Shown: positions 43,791 to 55,039 of the stretch, piece after piece | How positions within the stretch are numbered: the first letter of the stretch is position 1 | Layout of the letters: each line of letters opens with the position of its first letter | Assembly: GCA_023374025.1 (NCBI GenBank) | Contig: SIJG01000023.1 | Coordinates: 1,239,382 to 1,303,381, forward strand | Origin: Heterodera schachtii | Taxonomy: Eukaryota; Nematoda; Chromadorea; Rhabditida; Heteroderidae | Direction of reading: 5' to 3' | DNA: 64,000 nt | The notes under the pieces: model-generated | Seen by the model: the letters and a program-made list of their open reading frames with translations, nothing else | What the model was told of the DNA's origin: nothing | The model's database searches: none | Made by a program: the position numbers and the translations under genes

Positions 43791-44815
43791 GCATATTTTT
43801 TGACATTTGCTTTTATAATAAATAATTTTTTATCGTTCTTCGGACCGGGCCTTATAAATATTATAGGGAAAAAAGTTATTACAATTGAGATGCTAATTTT
43901 GAAAAATTAATGATTCTGAATTAAATTAATATTGTCAAATCATTACCAAAAAATGTCCATAATTCATCTTTACCAAAACTTCAAAAATTTTGTTTCGCCC
44001 GGTTTTCTCTCCATTTAGCCATTAATTCATGCAATTTTTTGCGTAAATTATTGCCTTTTGAAATTTATTAGTGCCGTTTTTGTTTGCATTATTTAGTAAA
44101 ATGAGTTAATTAATTTGTGTGGTGCCATTGGTAACATCTTTCATTGTGTGTTGCTGTTCATCTGTAAAACTAAAAATTGATTTATTAAAAATGAAAATAC
44201 CAAAAAATGTGCTGATCAATTAATTGTCAATTAGTCGTTGGAGTATTTTAGTGGTGTGATACGGTAGTTAATTAATCAATTTTGTGTTCTATTAATTTGA
44301 TTATTTTGTTTTTTTGAGTCCTTCTTAACAAAAGTGAATAACACTTCTGCTGAATGTCTTGTAAGCTATCAAGTGATTTGCAATATATCGAATATGTAAA
44401 TAAATTTTAAAATGGGTTTTTTTTGTAAAAAATTCTTCGTAAATGATGAAATAGGCACAAAATGCCCAAAAAAAAGACCTAAATAGGTTTAGAAACACAA
44501 TTTTGTATATTTAAAAAAATAATAATTTTTGGTATTTTATAGGGGTAAATTTTCAAAAAAAGAAGTTATTTTTACGTGATTTTTTTATAAATTTCAAAAA
44601 TTCTCATACTTTTAATTCTTTGCACTTTCTTAAATTTCTGAATTTGTCAGTTCTCAATGTTTTACATATTTGAATGTGCGGTATGTCCTTTGATCAACAT
44701 TTATCACTAAAAAAGGTTATCAACGGATAAATTGGGCACTTTTATTTATTTGGTGATAAAAATGCCCGCCTTTCTCACATTAATAAATAACAAAATATTA
44801 CTTTTCATTTTTAAA
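43791..44815. other. AT-rich intergenic and upstream region of the 44816 gene
   Basis: 44650-44815 (GAATGTGCGGTATGTCCTTT, CACTAAAAAAGGTTATCAA, GGTGATAAAAATGCCCGC) is almost identical to 51550-51700 upstream of the paralogue, so the promoter was copied with the gene. 44440-44500 shares GAAATAGGCACAAA with 53200-53230. Confidence 0.45.
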
Positions 44816-45980
44816 ATGAAAATAATTAAACGAAAATATTTTCCACCCGAATTACTTTTTGAGTTAATTCATTTTTTGCCTTTCAAATGCCATTGGGCTA
44901 ATAAAAGAGTTTCTGCCATTTTTGATGGATTTGTCCTCGAAATACAGGGCAAATGGCTGAAGACGTTATGCAATTTGGTGATTAAAATATCAAAAAATAA
45001 TAATTATTTAATGCAATTAATTTAGGTCGAAGCGTTGGATGACAAATTGGGCATTCTTTTTGCGCAGGTGGCACATCAACGTAGAAATACTTTGTACGCT
45101 CTCATGATACGTAAGTCCGACATTTCGATTCACATTTTATACACAAAATTGGTTCACAATATTTTTTAAATAATGACTAGGGTTAAAGTTGTATGATTTT
45201 GCATATTTTTTCTACTCATATGCTATGAAGAAAGGGGCTCAAAAATAGCATTTCTGCATTAAAATTTTTTGATTCGGTGAAAGTTTTTGGTGCATATAAA
45301 AGCATATTTTGGGGGTTTTCGAGAATAAATGCATATTTCGCCATTTTGGCCTTTTAAGAGCATATTTGGGCCTTTTTCGGGTTTTTAGGGCATATTTGGG
45401 GGATTTTTAGTGCATATTTTATGAGCATATTTGGCATTTTTTAGTGCATACAACTTATAACCCTAATAATGACTATGGCACGTGGCATTTTTATTTATTT
45501 TTTGGTTGTGCGAATTGTCGTCGTGGCGGTAATACTCTGTCGGGGTTCGAATTGGACCAAAATAGATACCAGAATCGTTTTGTTTTCCCGACCCCTAAAA
45601 CAAGTTTATTCAAAAAAAAATTTTTTTTTTGAAAATCTGCTACCAAATAACAGTAAAGTACCAAATTTCATCATCCTAATGGCCTATTATAATACCATTT
45701 AGTGCTCTCACTCCATTTCCGTGTTCCCAACAAATTCGGCTTGCGCTTGGAGAAGCCCAACCTCACTGAAGCGGCTTCCCAAAATTATGGCATTGGCAAA
45801 TTCCGTGCGCATCTCGCAGAACTTCGTGCACATATTGTTAAGAGCGGGGACACTGAATTGATCACCAATGCGCCCGAGTGTAAGTTTTTATTATTTTATT
45901 TAAAATTTGGCAATGCGTAAATGCCAATGTTCAAATAAACATTTTCAGGTGTGCAGAAGCTTATTAATTTTTTTAAATGA
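44816..45980 (+). CDS. Short F-box-like protein, 151 aa
   Basis: Exons 44816-44977, 45026-45110, 45703-45879, 45949-45980 join in phase. Exon 1 encodes PPELLFELIHFLPFKCHWAN then KRVSAIFDGFVLEIQGKW, an F-box-like helix set at about residues 10-50. Then VEALDDKLGILFAQVAHQRR, LSLHFRVPN, YGIGKFRAHLAELRAHIVKS, and the end APECVQKLINFFK. The paralogue at 51709 has identical intron positions. Intron 2 has been enlarged by a hAT-like MITE (45178-45465). F-box role is inferred from the hydrophobic pattern only; the rest of the protein matches nothing I know. Confidence 0.65.
45178..45465. mobile_element. hAT-like MITE, TAGGGTTA family, inside an intron
   Basis: 288 bp with ends TAGGGTTAAAGTTGTATG and the inverse of TAGGGTTATAAGTTGTATG, flanked by perfect ATAATGAC duplications (45170-45177 and 45466-45473). 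Interior has repeated GCATATTTTGG/GCATATTTGGG motifs. Confidence 0.85.
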
Positions 45981-46702
45981 ACAGAAGAGAGGCTTTAGCT
46001 AAGCAGGATAAAGCCGGGAAACAACTGAATTAGCAACAGAAATTCCAAAAAAAAAATGGCAAAAACATTTTTTTTTAATTGAATGATGGCACAAATTACA
46101 CTGTACTAAAAATTCTTAAAGCTAAATGCATATTTTTTTGCTCTATTATAATTTTTATTATGTATTATCAATGAAAAGCTCCATTTGTACATTTAATTTA
46201 CGTTTCTTACGTCTGTTACTATAATTAATGAAAAAATTTATAATAATTTTGTAATTCTTAATTATGCTAAATTTTGAATGAATAAACAATGATGCCGAAT
46301 TAAACTAATATTGTCAAAGAATTAAAAATTAATTTCATTAAAAAAAAAATTCAAAAAAATGTGCTGATCAATTAATTGTCTTTTAGTCGTTTGAGAATAT
46401 TTCAGTGGTGTGATACGGCGGTAGTTAATTAATCAATTTTGCATTCGACTAATTACATTTTCCATTGTGCGAGCTGTTTGCTAATCATTTTTTAATTAAT
46501 TGTTTTACACAAATCAAGTTTTGGTCCTTTTGAATTTGCTATAAATTGAAAGAAAATGGCGCCGACAAACTCATTAAGCTTATTAATTTTATTCATTAAC
46601 AATGGTCACGTTTTCCCGTATTCAAAATGGCAAGTAAAACTCTGAGAATAAGTGCTTCAAAATGTTCAAATAATGGAATAAAAACCTCAATTAGGAAAAT
46701 AC

Positions 46703-47846
46703 TAGAGGTGTGCCGTGATTCACGGTCACGGTCACGGTTACCGTGAATTTCACGGGTTTTTTCACTCACGGTCACGGTCACGATTCACGGTACCAATTCA
46801 CGGTTATTCCGTGAAAAATGTACACTGGATAAAATTGAATATTTATGAAATAAATTTTTTTTAATAGAGAAATTTGGTCTTTCTTTGGGCAAAGTTTGCT
46901 AAGAAATAGCAAAATTTTCAAAAATTTCCCCGGCGGCGCCTATCGGCACCGCCGGCCCCCTCCCGTATTCCTGAAACTTTTTTGAACAAAGTCATCTACC
47001 TATATTATGCGAAAAACAAGTAAAAAGCAGCTTTTCAACGATGACCCCATTTAAATAAAAAAATTCATTAAGTTTTTTAAAAAATTTGCTCTTTTGGGTA
47101 AATCAGTTAATTAATCACAGTTTCTAAAAGTTTCCACTAAAACTCCTATTTTTCTTAAAAATTGGGTAAATATGTCTCACAAAATCATTTATAAAAGGTC
47201 GGAATCAATTTAAAACGTCCACAATTATGCGAAAAATGCAAATGGGCGCGCTTGCCAATGGACACTTCAGTACCCGATTTTTTTAAACTTGAAATATGCA
47301 AGCGCACCTATAATTTGCATTTTCATCGTTTTTGACTTTTAGATTAATTAAAATTGTAAAATTTGCTAATTTTAGGGATAAATCTGTTAAAAATGTTAAC
47401 AAATTGCACTCAAATTTTCAATTTTACCCCCGGCGGCGCCTATCACCACCTCCGGGCCCCCAAAATTTATTATTTCATAAAAAATTGGCTCAAATTCGCA
47501 AAATTTGGTCATTTTTTGGACAAAATCTGTGCACAAATAAGACTCAAATTTTCAAAAAAATTTTGCGATGGCGTCTATCGGCGCTTATGGACCCCCTTTT
47601 CCCAAAGAAATTTATTTGGAAAATTATACTACAAAAAAATAGTTTAAAAAAAATTCGCCGCCAACAAAAAATTTTTTTTTTAATTCACGGTCACGAAAAC
47701 CGTGAATTTCACGGGTTTTTTGGATCACGGTCACGGTCACGATTCACGGGACCAATTCACGGTCACGGTCACGGTTCACGGGGTCAATTCACGGTCACGG
47801 TCACGATTCACGGTTCACGGGTTTTTTCAGTCACGGCACACCTCTA
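46703..47846. mobile_element. hAT-like non-autonomous element, TAGAGGTGTGCCGTG family
   Basis: 1,144 bp with terminal inverted repeats TAGAGGTGTGCCGTG and a perfect 8-bp duplication GAAAATAC (46695-46702 and 47847-47854). Subterminal tandem CACGGTCACGGT units fill both ends. The interior contains three hairpin repeats (46930, about 47430, about 47566). Structure parallels the 15081-16250 element: hAT ends, subterminal short repeats, hairpin repeats inside. No transposase. Confidence 0.85.
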
Positions 47847-47949
47847 GAAAATACACACTTCTTTTTACCCAAAAAATTAATGGTCCTTGTTATTTTTTTT
47901 AGAAATTTTCAATAAACGAGCAATTAAATTAATTACTTAATTTTTATAA

Positions 47950-48519
47950 ATGCGAATTTTCTTTTTGCTCTGCTTATTGTCGCCTCTTTGTCTTATTCTT
48001 TTGCTGTGAATGTGGAGAAACGAGCTGTGGTGATGGTGAGTCAATTTAATGATAAAATATTTTTTTATTTTTTAAATTGAAATTCAATTTTCGGCACTTT
48101 TTTTGTTTGTTTGTTTTTTTTAACAGAAATTCGATTTTCTGCATTTTTTAGAGTCCTTATTTTTAAGGACGGCCTTATTCAAATTAGACTATAAAACAAG
48201 GGCTTCTGTTTTTTTAGTGTGTCTTATTAAGAGTGAATCGGTTGCATTTTGGGCGCCGATTTTACTGATTTTTCGCCCCAAAAATCTCTGATAATTTTTT
48301 TAGTGGTAATCTTTCTTTTAAAATTTGAACATTACTTATTGTTTTATCCAAGTACGTCCTTAAAAACAAACATTTCGTCATTTCGAACATTGAATTTAAT
48401 AATTAATTCATTTTTACAGCCTCTTGACAATGTGCCGAATTGGATCATTGAGACGGTTAATGAAGGGTGCCGGTCGTTTGAGAGAAAATGCCGCAGCAAA
48501 CCAATACATTTTACAATAA
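47950..48519 (+). CDS. Possible mini-peptide gene with signal-like exon (51 codons)
   Basis: Exon 1 (47950-48005) encodes MRIFFLLCLLSPLCLILL. Exon 2 (48420-48519) joins in phase and encodes LTMCRIGSLRRLMKGAGRLR then ENAAANQYILQ. Both introns of the two relatives share a GTCCTTATTTTTAAGGAC palindrome (48152) and a GGGCGCCGATTTTACTGATT-like stretch. Another frame of exon 2 (PLDNVPNWIIETVNEGCRSF) is also open and even more conserved with 39.9 kb, so the true frame is uncertain. Confidence 0.3.
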
Positions 48520-49045
48520 TTTAAACAATTAAAATTACTATATAATAAAAAAAGAAAAAAAAATTTGTTGAATGCCGTTTTTGCATTAATTAGTGACATT
48601 AACCGAGTTAATTAATTTGTTTTGTGCCATTAGTAACATTTTTCATTGTGTTGCTTGCTGTTCATCTGTAAAAGTAAAAATTGATTTATTAAATATGAAA
48701 AAATTAGAAAATGTGCTAATCTAATTGTCAATTATTGGAGTGTTTTAGTGGCGTGACGCAGTAATTGCAATAATTAATTAATTTGACTTTCTATGCTGAT
48801 CATTTTTTGTTTACTGCCTGCTTTTTCATATAAAAATTTTTGACATATTTTCATTTTAATTTACAATAAATTGAAAGAAAATGGCGCTGGCAAACTCATT
48901 AAATTAATTAGTCCGCCGCGTCCCCATTTTTGGTTATGATGGTGGCACACTCACTTTGAAAATTTGTCAAAATCTTTTGTTTCGATAGACTTTTTTTTGA
49001 GCAATTTTGAGTTTGAGCCCTATGACCGATATTTATCAAAATTCG

Positions 49046-49053
49046 TATTAAAG
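49046..49053 (+). promoter_or_regulatory. Promoter element, class 2
   Basis: TATTAAAG followed by ACAGAGAAAAATGGCAATGA; the same leader follows TATAAAAG upstream of copies 4 (57066-57059) and 6 (60189-60182). Followed by a probable 5' leader intron acceptor (TTTTTTCAG, 49128). Confidence 0.45.
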
Positions 49054-49186
49054 ACAGAGAAAAATGGCAATGACTGTCATTTTTTTGAAAGGAATATCCT
49101 GTCCTGATTTCACAAAAAAATTTTTTCAGTTTTGCTAAGCTAATTTAAATCCTACAAAAACTGTCTTAACAATTTGCCCCGACGAA

Positions 49187-50470
49187 ATGTCAGACTGCCG
49201 AAAAGAAGCGGAGGAAAAAATGGCAAAAGCAATGTAAAATTGAAATGCCAATTTAATTTTAAATTTTGTTTTCCGTTTTTTTCAGTTTTATCTCCGCCGA
49301 TTGTTGGCTTTGTGTGTACGATCTGCTTCCGGCTTCACAACTTGGCCTTGGAATTGCGTTGATCAGCCACCGATTTGACTTTTACGTCGACGAACACTTC
49401 AAAACCCGCAAATGGACATTGAAATTCATGGAAATTTGGCGAAAAAATGGCACCAGGGAAATGGAAATTGTCAATTGCTATTGGAAACGATTGCCAATTC
49501 CGCAAATTCAAATGCCACGCAAAGTCATCGGATTCGAAGGCATCAGAATCTCGTAAAATTGGCCAATATGAATATGTTTTGCCAACATTTTCCATTCATT
49601 TTTTAGTTTCATCGACCGAAATGCCATCGCTTTTCTCCACCGTTTTCCTTCACTTTTCGCCGCCTGTCCCATTAATTTGTCTATCATTTTGAAGAACAGT
49701 GATCGCCTTTTGGAGTTCATTTTGCGCAACATTTGGCCAATGCTTAAGGACAAAATATGTGGAATTATCTTTTACTGTTTGAACAATTTACGAATTTTGC
49801 GACATTTCGTGCCGTCACTGCTCAACAATTGTCCATTGCTTCGCGTTGTCAATGTCTATTATGATGATTTCTTTATCGAATTTCCGGCCGATGACAGTGC
49901 CGCGGCATCGGATGGACAAGCGATGGCCAAATGGCTTTTTACTCCACTTCAAAGCAATGCGCCAAAGGTGTTGATATGCTCGTTGGACTTGAATGCTGCG
50001 AAATGGTTGTCGAGTACTGAAGCCTTCAAAGCGGTACTTACCGTGAACAAAAGCTAATTAATTAAATTTTCCATATTTTAGGCTTTTGTCTCGGCTTCAT
50101 CTCCTGTCAATTTCATTGCTGTCATTCGGGTTCATCGTTGGCCTTTTGCTGACTCCATCGTGCCATTTGATCTGAGCAACAAATTGACTCGGGAACAATT
50201 GACATTGAAACGAATTGACTATAGCTATCGTTTTCTGTTCGTCCGTTGTCCAATTGCGCGTGATGAAAGCAAATGGACAAAATGGGAGGAGGAAGCGATT
50301 GGCTGGCAATTTTATGATCACTGGAAACAAATTCAAATTGCAATTAATCGTGAGGACGAAATCGGGGACGGGTCAGCGAATAATTATTCAAAAATTTTTT
50401 TTATTTTTTTTTACATATTTTTAGACTTCTCGACGCAATGCCCGGCCCAAGTGATCAGCAGCAGAAGTGA
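49187..50470 (+). CDS. F-box-like family protein (copy 3)
   Basis: Exons 49187-49233, 49286-49552, 49607-50033, 50082-50371, 50425-50470 join in phase, 358 aa. MSDCRKEAEEKMAKA, then FISADCWLCVYDLLPASQ...HFKTRKWT (F-box-like, residues about 16-60), RNAIAFLHRFPSLFAACPIN, FILRNIWPM, DDSAAASDGQAMAKWLF, NKLTREQLTLKR, RCPIARDESKWTKWEEEAIG, tail GLLDAMPGPSDQQQK. All introns are 48-53 bp GT-AG, so this is the cleanest member. No membrane anchor. Likely role is substrate binding in a ubiquitin ligase by analogy with F-box proteins, not shown here. Confidence 0.8.
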
Positions 50471-50844
50471 ATGAATGAATTGTGGTAAAATGATCGATCT
50501 AATTGAATTATGGAATTATAAACGTTGCTCATAAACATTGTTCTTTTTTTATTGAATGAATTAATTTGGCTTACCTATTTGGTTCTTTTTCATTAATCAT
50601 TTGTAGGAAAAGAATTTTGGGCATATATAATTTGCCCCCCGGGGTCGTTTCGGCCCAAGCTAAAAATAGGGAAAACGTTCTTTTTAAAAATATATATGAG
50701 CAAATAAAATTGCTATTGAAGGGGGGGGGATAAAAAAAATGTTGAAAAAACATAATCTATTAAAAAACAATTAAGCAAAAGAGAGAAGTGAGCGGTGATG
50801 ACGAACAGATAGAGGAGTCAGGGGGGAGATGAGTTGTCCAGACA
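50471..50844. other. Intergenic
   Basis: Contains a run of 9 G (50721-50729) and no supported gene. Confidence 0.4.
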
Positions 50845-51150
50845 ATCCGTCAGTGGACAATCCATCAGTGGAATCAGTGGAAGGACAATCCGTCAGTGGA
50901 CAATCCATCAGTGAAATCAGTGGCAGGACAATCCGTCAGTGGACAATCCATCAGTGGAATCAGTGGAAGGACAATCCGTCAGTGGACAATCCATCAGTGA
51001 AATCAGTGGCAGGACAATCCGTCAGTGGACAATCCATCAGTGGAATCAGTGGAAGGACAATCCGTCAGTGGACAATCCATCAGTGAAATCAGTGGCAGGA
51101 CAATCCGTCAGTGGACAATCCATCAGTGGAAGGACAATCCGTCAGTGGTC
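50845..51150. repeat. 43-bp tandem repeat array
   Basis: About seven units of GACAATCCGTCAGTGGACAA plus TCCATCAGTGGAATCAGTGGAAG (43 bp). Two variants (GGAATCAGTGGAAG and GAAATCAGTGGCAG) alternate, giving an 86-bp higher-order unit. The array is open in all three + strand frames because the unit has no stop and its length is not a multiple of 3. Not CRISPR: no unique spacers. Confidence 0.85.
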
Positions 51151-51708
51151 GTCAGCATCTTTTTTTTTGAGCAATGATCAAAATCTGGGTCCACCTCGTT
51201 TCGGCGCCCCACGTTCGGCACCAGCCCAGTTTTTGGACTATAACTTTTTTCTTTGTCAACCAAATCTAACATTGTTGGTATCATTAGTGAGCCCTTCAGC
51301 AGATGCACTAAAAATTTCGAAAATTTTAATTTTTGGCAATTTATTATTTAATTTGTGCATTAGAAAATTATTTATAACTCGCCCAAAATGGAATGATGCC
51401 AAACGGTGGATAAACAGGTTTTTACCATTAAAAAATTAATTTTTGTATTTTTAGGGGTAAATTATCAAAAAAAAGTTATTTTTTTCACATGAATTTTCTA
51501 TAACTAAAATTTTGAAACTTTTAATTTTTGGCACTTTATTATTGTCCTCAATGTTTTACACAATTTGAATGTGCGGTACGTCCTTTGATCATTATTTATC
51601 ACTAAAAAAGGTTATCAATGGACAAATGGGCACTTTTATTTATTTGGTGATAAAAATGCCCGCTTTCCTCACATTAATAACCAAATATTGTTTCATTTAT
51701 TTTTAAAA
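51151..51708. other. Foldback-core repeat and gene upstream region
   Basis: 51200-51290 contains CGTTCGGCACC and ACATTGTTGGTATCATTAG (foldback core family, single arm). 51550-51708 is the conserved upstream region shared with the 44816 gene. Confidence 0.5.
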
Positions 51709-52580
51709 ATGAAACTAATTAAACAAAAATATTTTCCGCCCGAATTACTTTTTGAGTTCATTCATTTTTTGCCTTTCAAATGCCATTGGGCTAATAAAAG
51801 GGTTTCTGCCATTTTTGATGGATTTGTCCTGGAAATACAGGGCAAATGGCTGAAAATGTTTTGCAATTTGGTGCTTAAAATATAAAAATAATAATTATTT
51901 AATGAAATAAATTTAGGTCGAAACGTTGGATGGCAAATTGGGCACTTTTTTGGCGAAAGTGGCGCATCACCGTAGGCTTATTTTGTACTGTCTCATGACA
52001 CGTAAGTTTCACTTACATTTCGATTCACATCATAATTTGCTTACCGTATATTCTCTAATTAACGCCTCGTATCCAATTACTTCCCCCCCCCCTTCTGAAA
52101 ATGAAAAAAGTTGAAAAATAATCCCCCCAGGTCGATAATTCGAGAATATACGGTATATGTGGTTGGGATACCGTCCGGGATTGGTCTCAGATTCCCGGCT
52201 TTTTCACTTCACAGCCCATGTTATTCAAAGGCCAAATGCCGTAGGACCTGGGGACAAATTTTCCTCATCCTAATGGCCTATTATCATACCATTTAGTGCT
52301 CTCACTCAATTTCCGTGTTCCCAACGAGTTCTTATTGCGCATGGCGTGGCACAACCTCACTGAAGAGGCTTCAGAAAATTATGGCATTGGCAAATTTCGC
52401 ACGCATCTCGCAGAAATTCGGGCACATATTGTTAAGAGCGGGGACACTCAATTGATCACCGATGCGCCCGAGTGTAAATTTTTATTGCCAAATTTGGCAA
52501 TGCGTAATTAATTTAAAATGCCAAATTTCAAACAAACATTTTCAGATTTGCAGAAGCTTCTTATTATTTTTTTTGAATGA
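51709..52580 (+). CDS. Short F-box-like protein, 152 aa (paralogue of the 44816 gene)
   Basis: Exons 51709-51870, 51917-52001, 52297-52473, 52546-52580 join in phase. Exon 1 is nearly identical to the 44816 gene (PPELLFEFIHFLPFKCHWAN). Then VETLDGKLGTFLAKVAHHRR, LSLNFRVPN, YGIGKFRTHLAEIRAHIVKS, ending YLQKLLIIFFE. Intron 2 contains a TA-flanked MITE (52042-52155) instead of the hAT-like insertion found in the paralogue. The first-exon and promoter conservation suggest recent duplication, with exon 3 diverging faster. Confidence 0.65.
52042..52155. mobile_element. Tc1/mariner-type MITE
   Basis: 114 bp including TA at each end, with inverted repeats CCGTATATTCTC and GAGAATATACGG. TA duplication is the Tc1/mariner hallmark. 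The interior has a run of 10 C. Located in intron 2 of the 51709 gene. Confidence 0.7.
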
Positions 52581-53947
52581 ACAGGCTTTATCCAAGAAGG
52601 ATAAAGCTGGACGCAACCAATTAGCAACGGAAATCCCAAAAAAAAGGCGAAAATTTTCTTTTAATTGAATGGTGGCACAAATTTACACATTACTAAAAAT
52701 TCTTAAAGTTAAACGCATATTTTTTGATCTGTTTGTAATTTTTATTATGTATTATCAATTAATTTCAAGCACCATTTATATATTTAATTTATGTTTCTTA
52801 CGTATGTTTCTAAAATTTTTGAAAAAAATTTTATAATAATTTTGTAATTCTTAATTATGCTAAATTTTAAATGAATAAATAATGATGCCGAATAATTAAC
52901 ATTGTCAAAAAATTACAAATAATGCCATTTTTTGCACAAATTAAATGGGTAAAAAATGAGATTTTTTGAGAAATTCACTTATTTTTTGAGCAGTTTTTTT
53001 TTTTTAATTTTTGGCACATATTTTGGCCTTTTTTTGGGTTTTTAGCACATATTTTGGGGGTTTTAAAAATCGCGAAATATGTAAATAAAATATGTATAAA
53101 ACACTGAAATATGTATGAAATATGTACAAAAAACCAAAAATATGTACTAAAATATGTAAATAAAATTTTTTAAATGGTTATTTTTTGGAAAAAAATTCTT
53201 TCTAAAGGGTGAAATAGGCACAAATTGCCATAAAAATGACCTAAATAGGCTTAAAATATCTTTTAGTAATTTAAAAATTAATTTTTGGTATTCCATTTTC
53301 GAAAAAAAAAACTATTTTTTGGGGCACATTTTCAAAAAAATTTTTTGCTTTTCGCAAAAAATTTCTATAAATTCTCAAAATTTTTGAAAAAAATTGCGAA
53401 ATTTTGGATATTTTTGAGGGTATTTCATAAAAAATTCCCTAAAAATTCTCAAAAAATGCAAAATATGTACGAAAAAATGCGAAAAAGTCCAAAATATGTA
53501 TAAAAATATGTACATATGTAATATGTAGAAAAATCTGAAAATATTTAAAAATATGTAAATAAAAGTCCCAACTTTTGTTCGCAAACACAAAAAAGAAAGT
53601 GTTTTTCCTACTAATTAGGCTATGGAGAATCCAGGAAAAAAACATGTATTTACATAAAAAAATGATCCCTATTAATAATGTAAAGAACAACATTTACTTC
53701 GCTCTATAAAACTTTTTTTCCGCCTTATAGATTTCCACCAAATTTTACATAGCGATAGAGAAAAAATTCTGCATCGAATGTTCTATAAAGTTTTAATAAT
53801 TTTCTAGCTTGTTTTTATTAACTTATTTAAAATTTTGTTGGCTTTTTCTATGCACTTTTCTCAATTTTTTAATATTTATTAAATAATTTGCCGTCAAATT
53901 ATAATAAATGTTTAGTTTTGCTTTAAAAAACTATGCTTTCTAATGAG
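52581..53947. other. AT-rich intergenic with ATATGTA repeats
   Basis: 53040-53160 and 53455-53560 have many AAATATGTA/AATATGTAC units; 53190-53270 shares GGTGAAATAGGCACAAA with 44440. Open frames here are low-complexity Phe/Lys artefacts. Confidence 0.45.
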
Positions 53948-54534
53948 TAGGGATGATATTTATAGGCACTAAAAACCGTCAAAATAGGTAGGCCTTAGGC
54001 TCTAAAAACCCCCAAAATAGGCCCTAAAAATGGAAAATAGGCACTAAAAAAGCTCGTGTTTAGGGGGGTGTAAAATGACAAAATTTATTCAAAAAAGTAA
54101 AAAAAAATAGGCCAAATCAGTACTGAGATATATAATTTTTAAAGCACAAATTATTGTCAAGAAAATAAATAAATAAATTTTTGATATGAATTTTTGAAAA
54201 GTTTTTCATTTCTTATGGGTGTATTTTTGAAAAAATTTCGGGTCGATTCTTAAGGGTGTATTTTTTTTTTAATTTTAGTCGATTCTTAGGGGTGCATTTT
54301 TCCTTTTTATTGCATTTTTGTTAATAATTTTGGGCAAAATGCCAAAATAGGCAAAAATAGGCTCTTTCAAAATTTTTTTAGGCTTTTTAGGCGCTAAAAA
54401 TAAAAGCCTAGAAAATAGGCACTAATAACTCGAAAAGTAGCTTAACAACAGCCCAAAAAACATGTTTTTTGTGCGTTTCAGGCCACGGGGAGCTCAGGAA
54501 AAAAATAGGCTTTTGCCTAAAAATATCATCCCTA
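53948..54534. mobile_element. hAT-like MITE, TAGGGATGATATT family
   Basis: 587 bp with ends TAGGGATGATATT and AATATCATCCCTA and perfect 8-bp duplications CTAATGAG (53940-53947 and 54535-54542). Subterminal AATAGGCACTAAAAA motifs link it to the TAGAGACC elements and to the fragment at 58907. Confidence 0.85.
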
Positions 54535-55039
54535 CTAATGAGTTTTGACGATTTTAAAACATTTGATCAAGATCAAATATAGGTACATTGTTTTTCAATT
54601 TGAGTGTGTTGGCGTTTTGTTTTACGCCAATTATTTTTTGGCAATTATTTTTTGATTTTTTACCGTCCATGAGTACAGGTACCGGTCAACTCTAATACAA
54701 ATCAATCCATCCGAACAAAGGCTTACAAATCAGCACCGACTTCCATTTGGCACTTTTTTGTTGCCAATTGATCGACCCATTTTTGCGGCAGGCTTTTTCA
54801 CAACTTTTAAGGAACAGGGAAAAAATCATGTGATGACAATAGTTAGCGCAAGGAAAATTTTTTTGAAAATTGAGCTATAAGTATTTGATAACAATTTTTA
54901 CATTTCAGAAAACGATAAAATATCCAAATGGCATACATAACACAAATCCAAAAATGATTATTCCAACGAAGAACAATTTTTATGATAACGTCAATATTCC
55001 ATAATTCAAATTGATCGGTCACTTCTCAACAACAATCAT

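Noticed and set aside
46881..47902. 171-codon frame with GHGHDSR-type repeats
   Set aside because: Lies within the TAGAGGTG element and its CACGGT tandem repeats; no transposase motifs.
50845..51150. CRISPR-like regular repeats
   Set aside because: Units are contiguous with no unique spacers, and the genome is eukaryotic.
50829..51439. 85- and 166-codon frames with NPSVDNPSV-type repeats
   Set aside because: Product of the 43-bp tandem repeat, equally open in all three frames, with no start context or paralogue.
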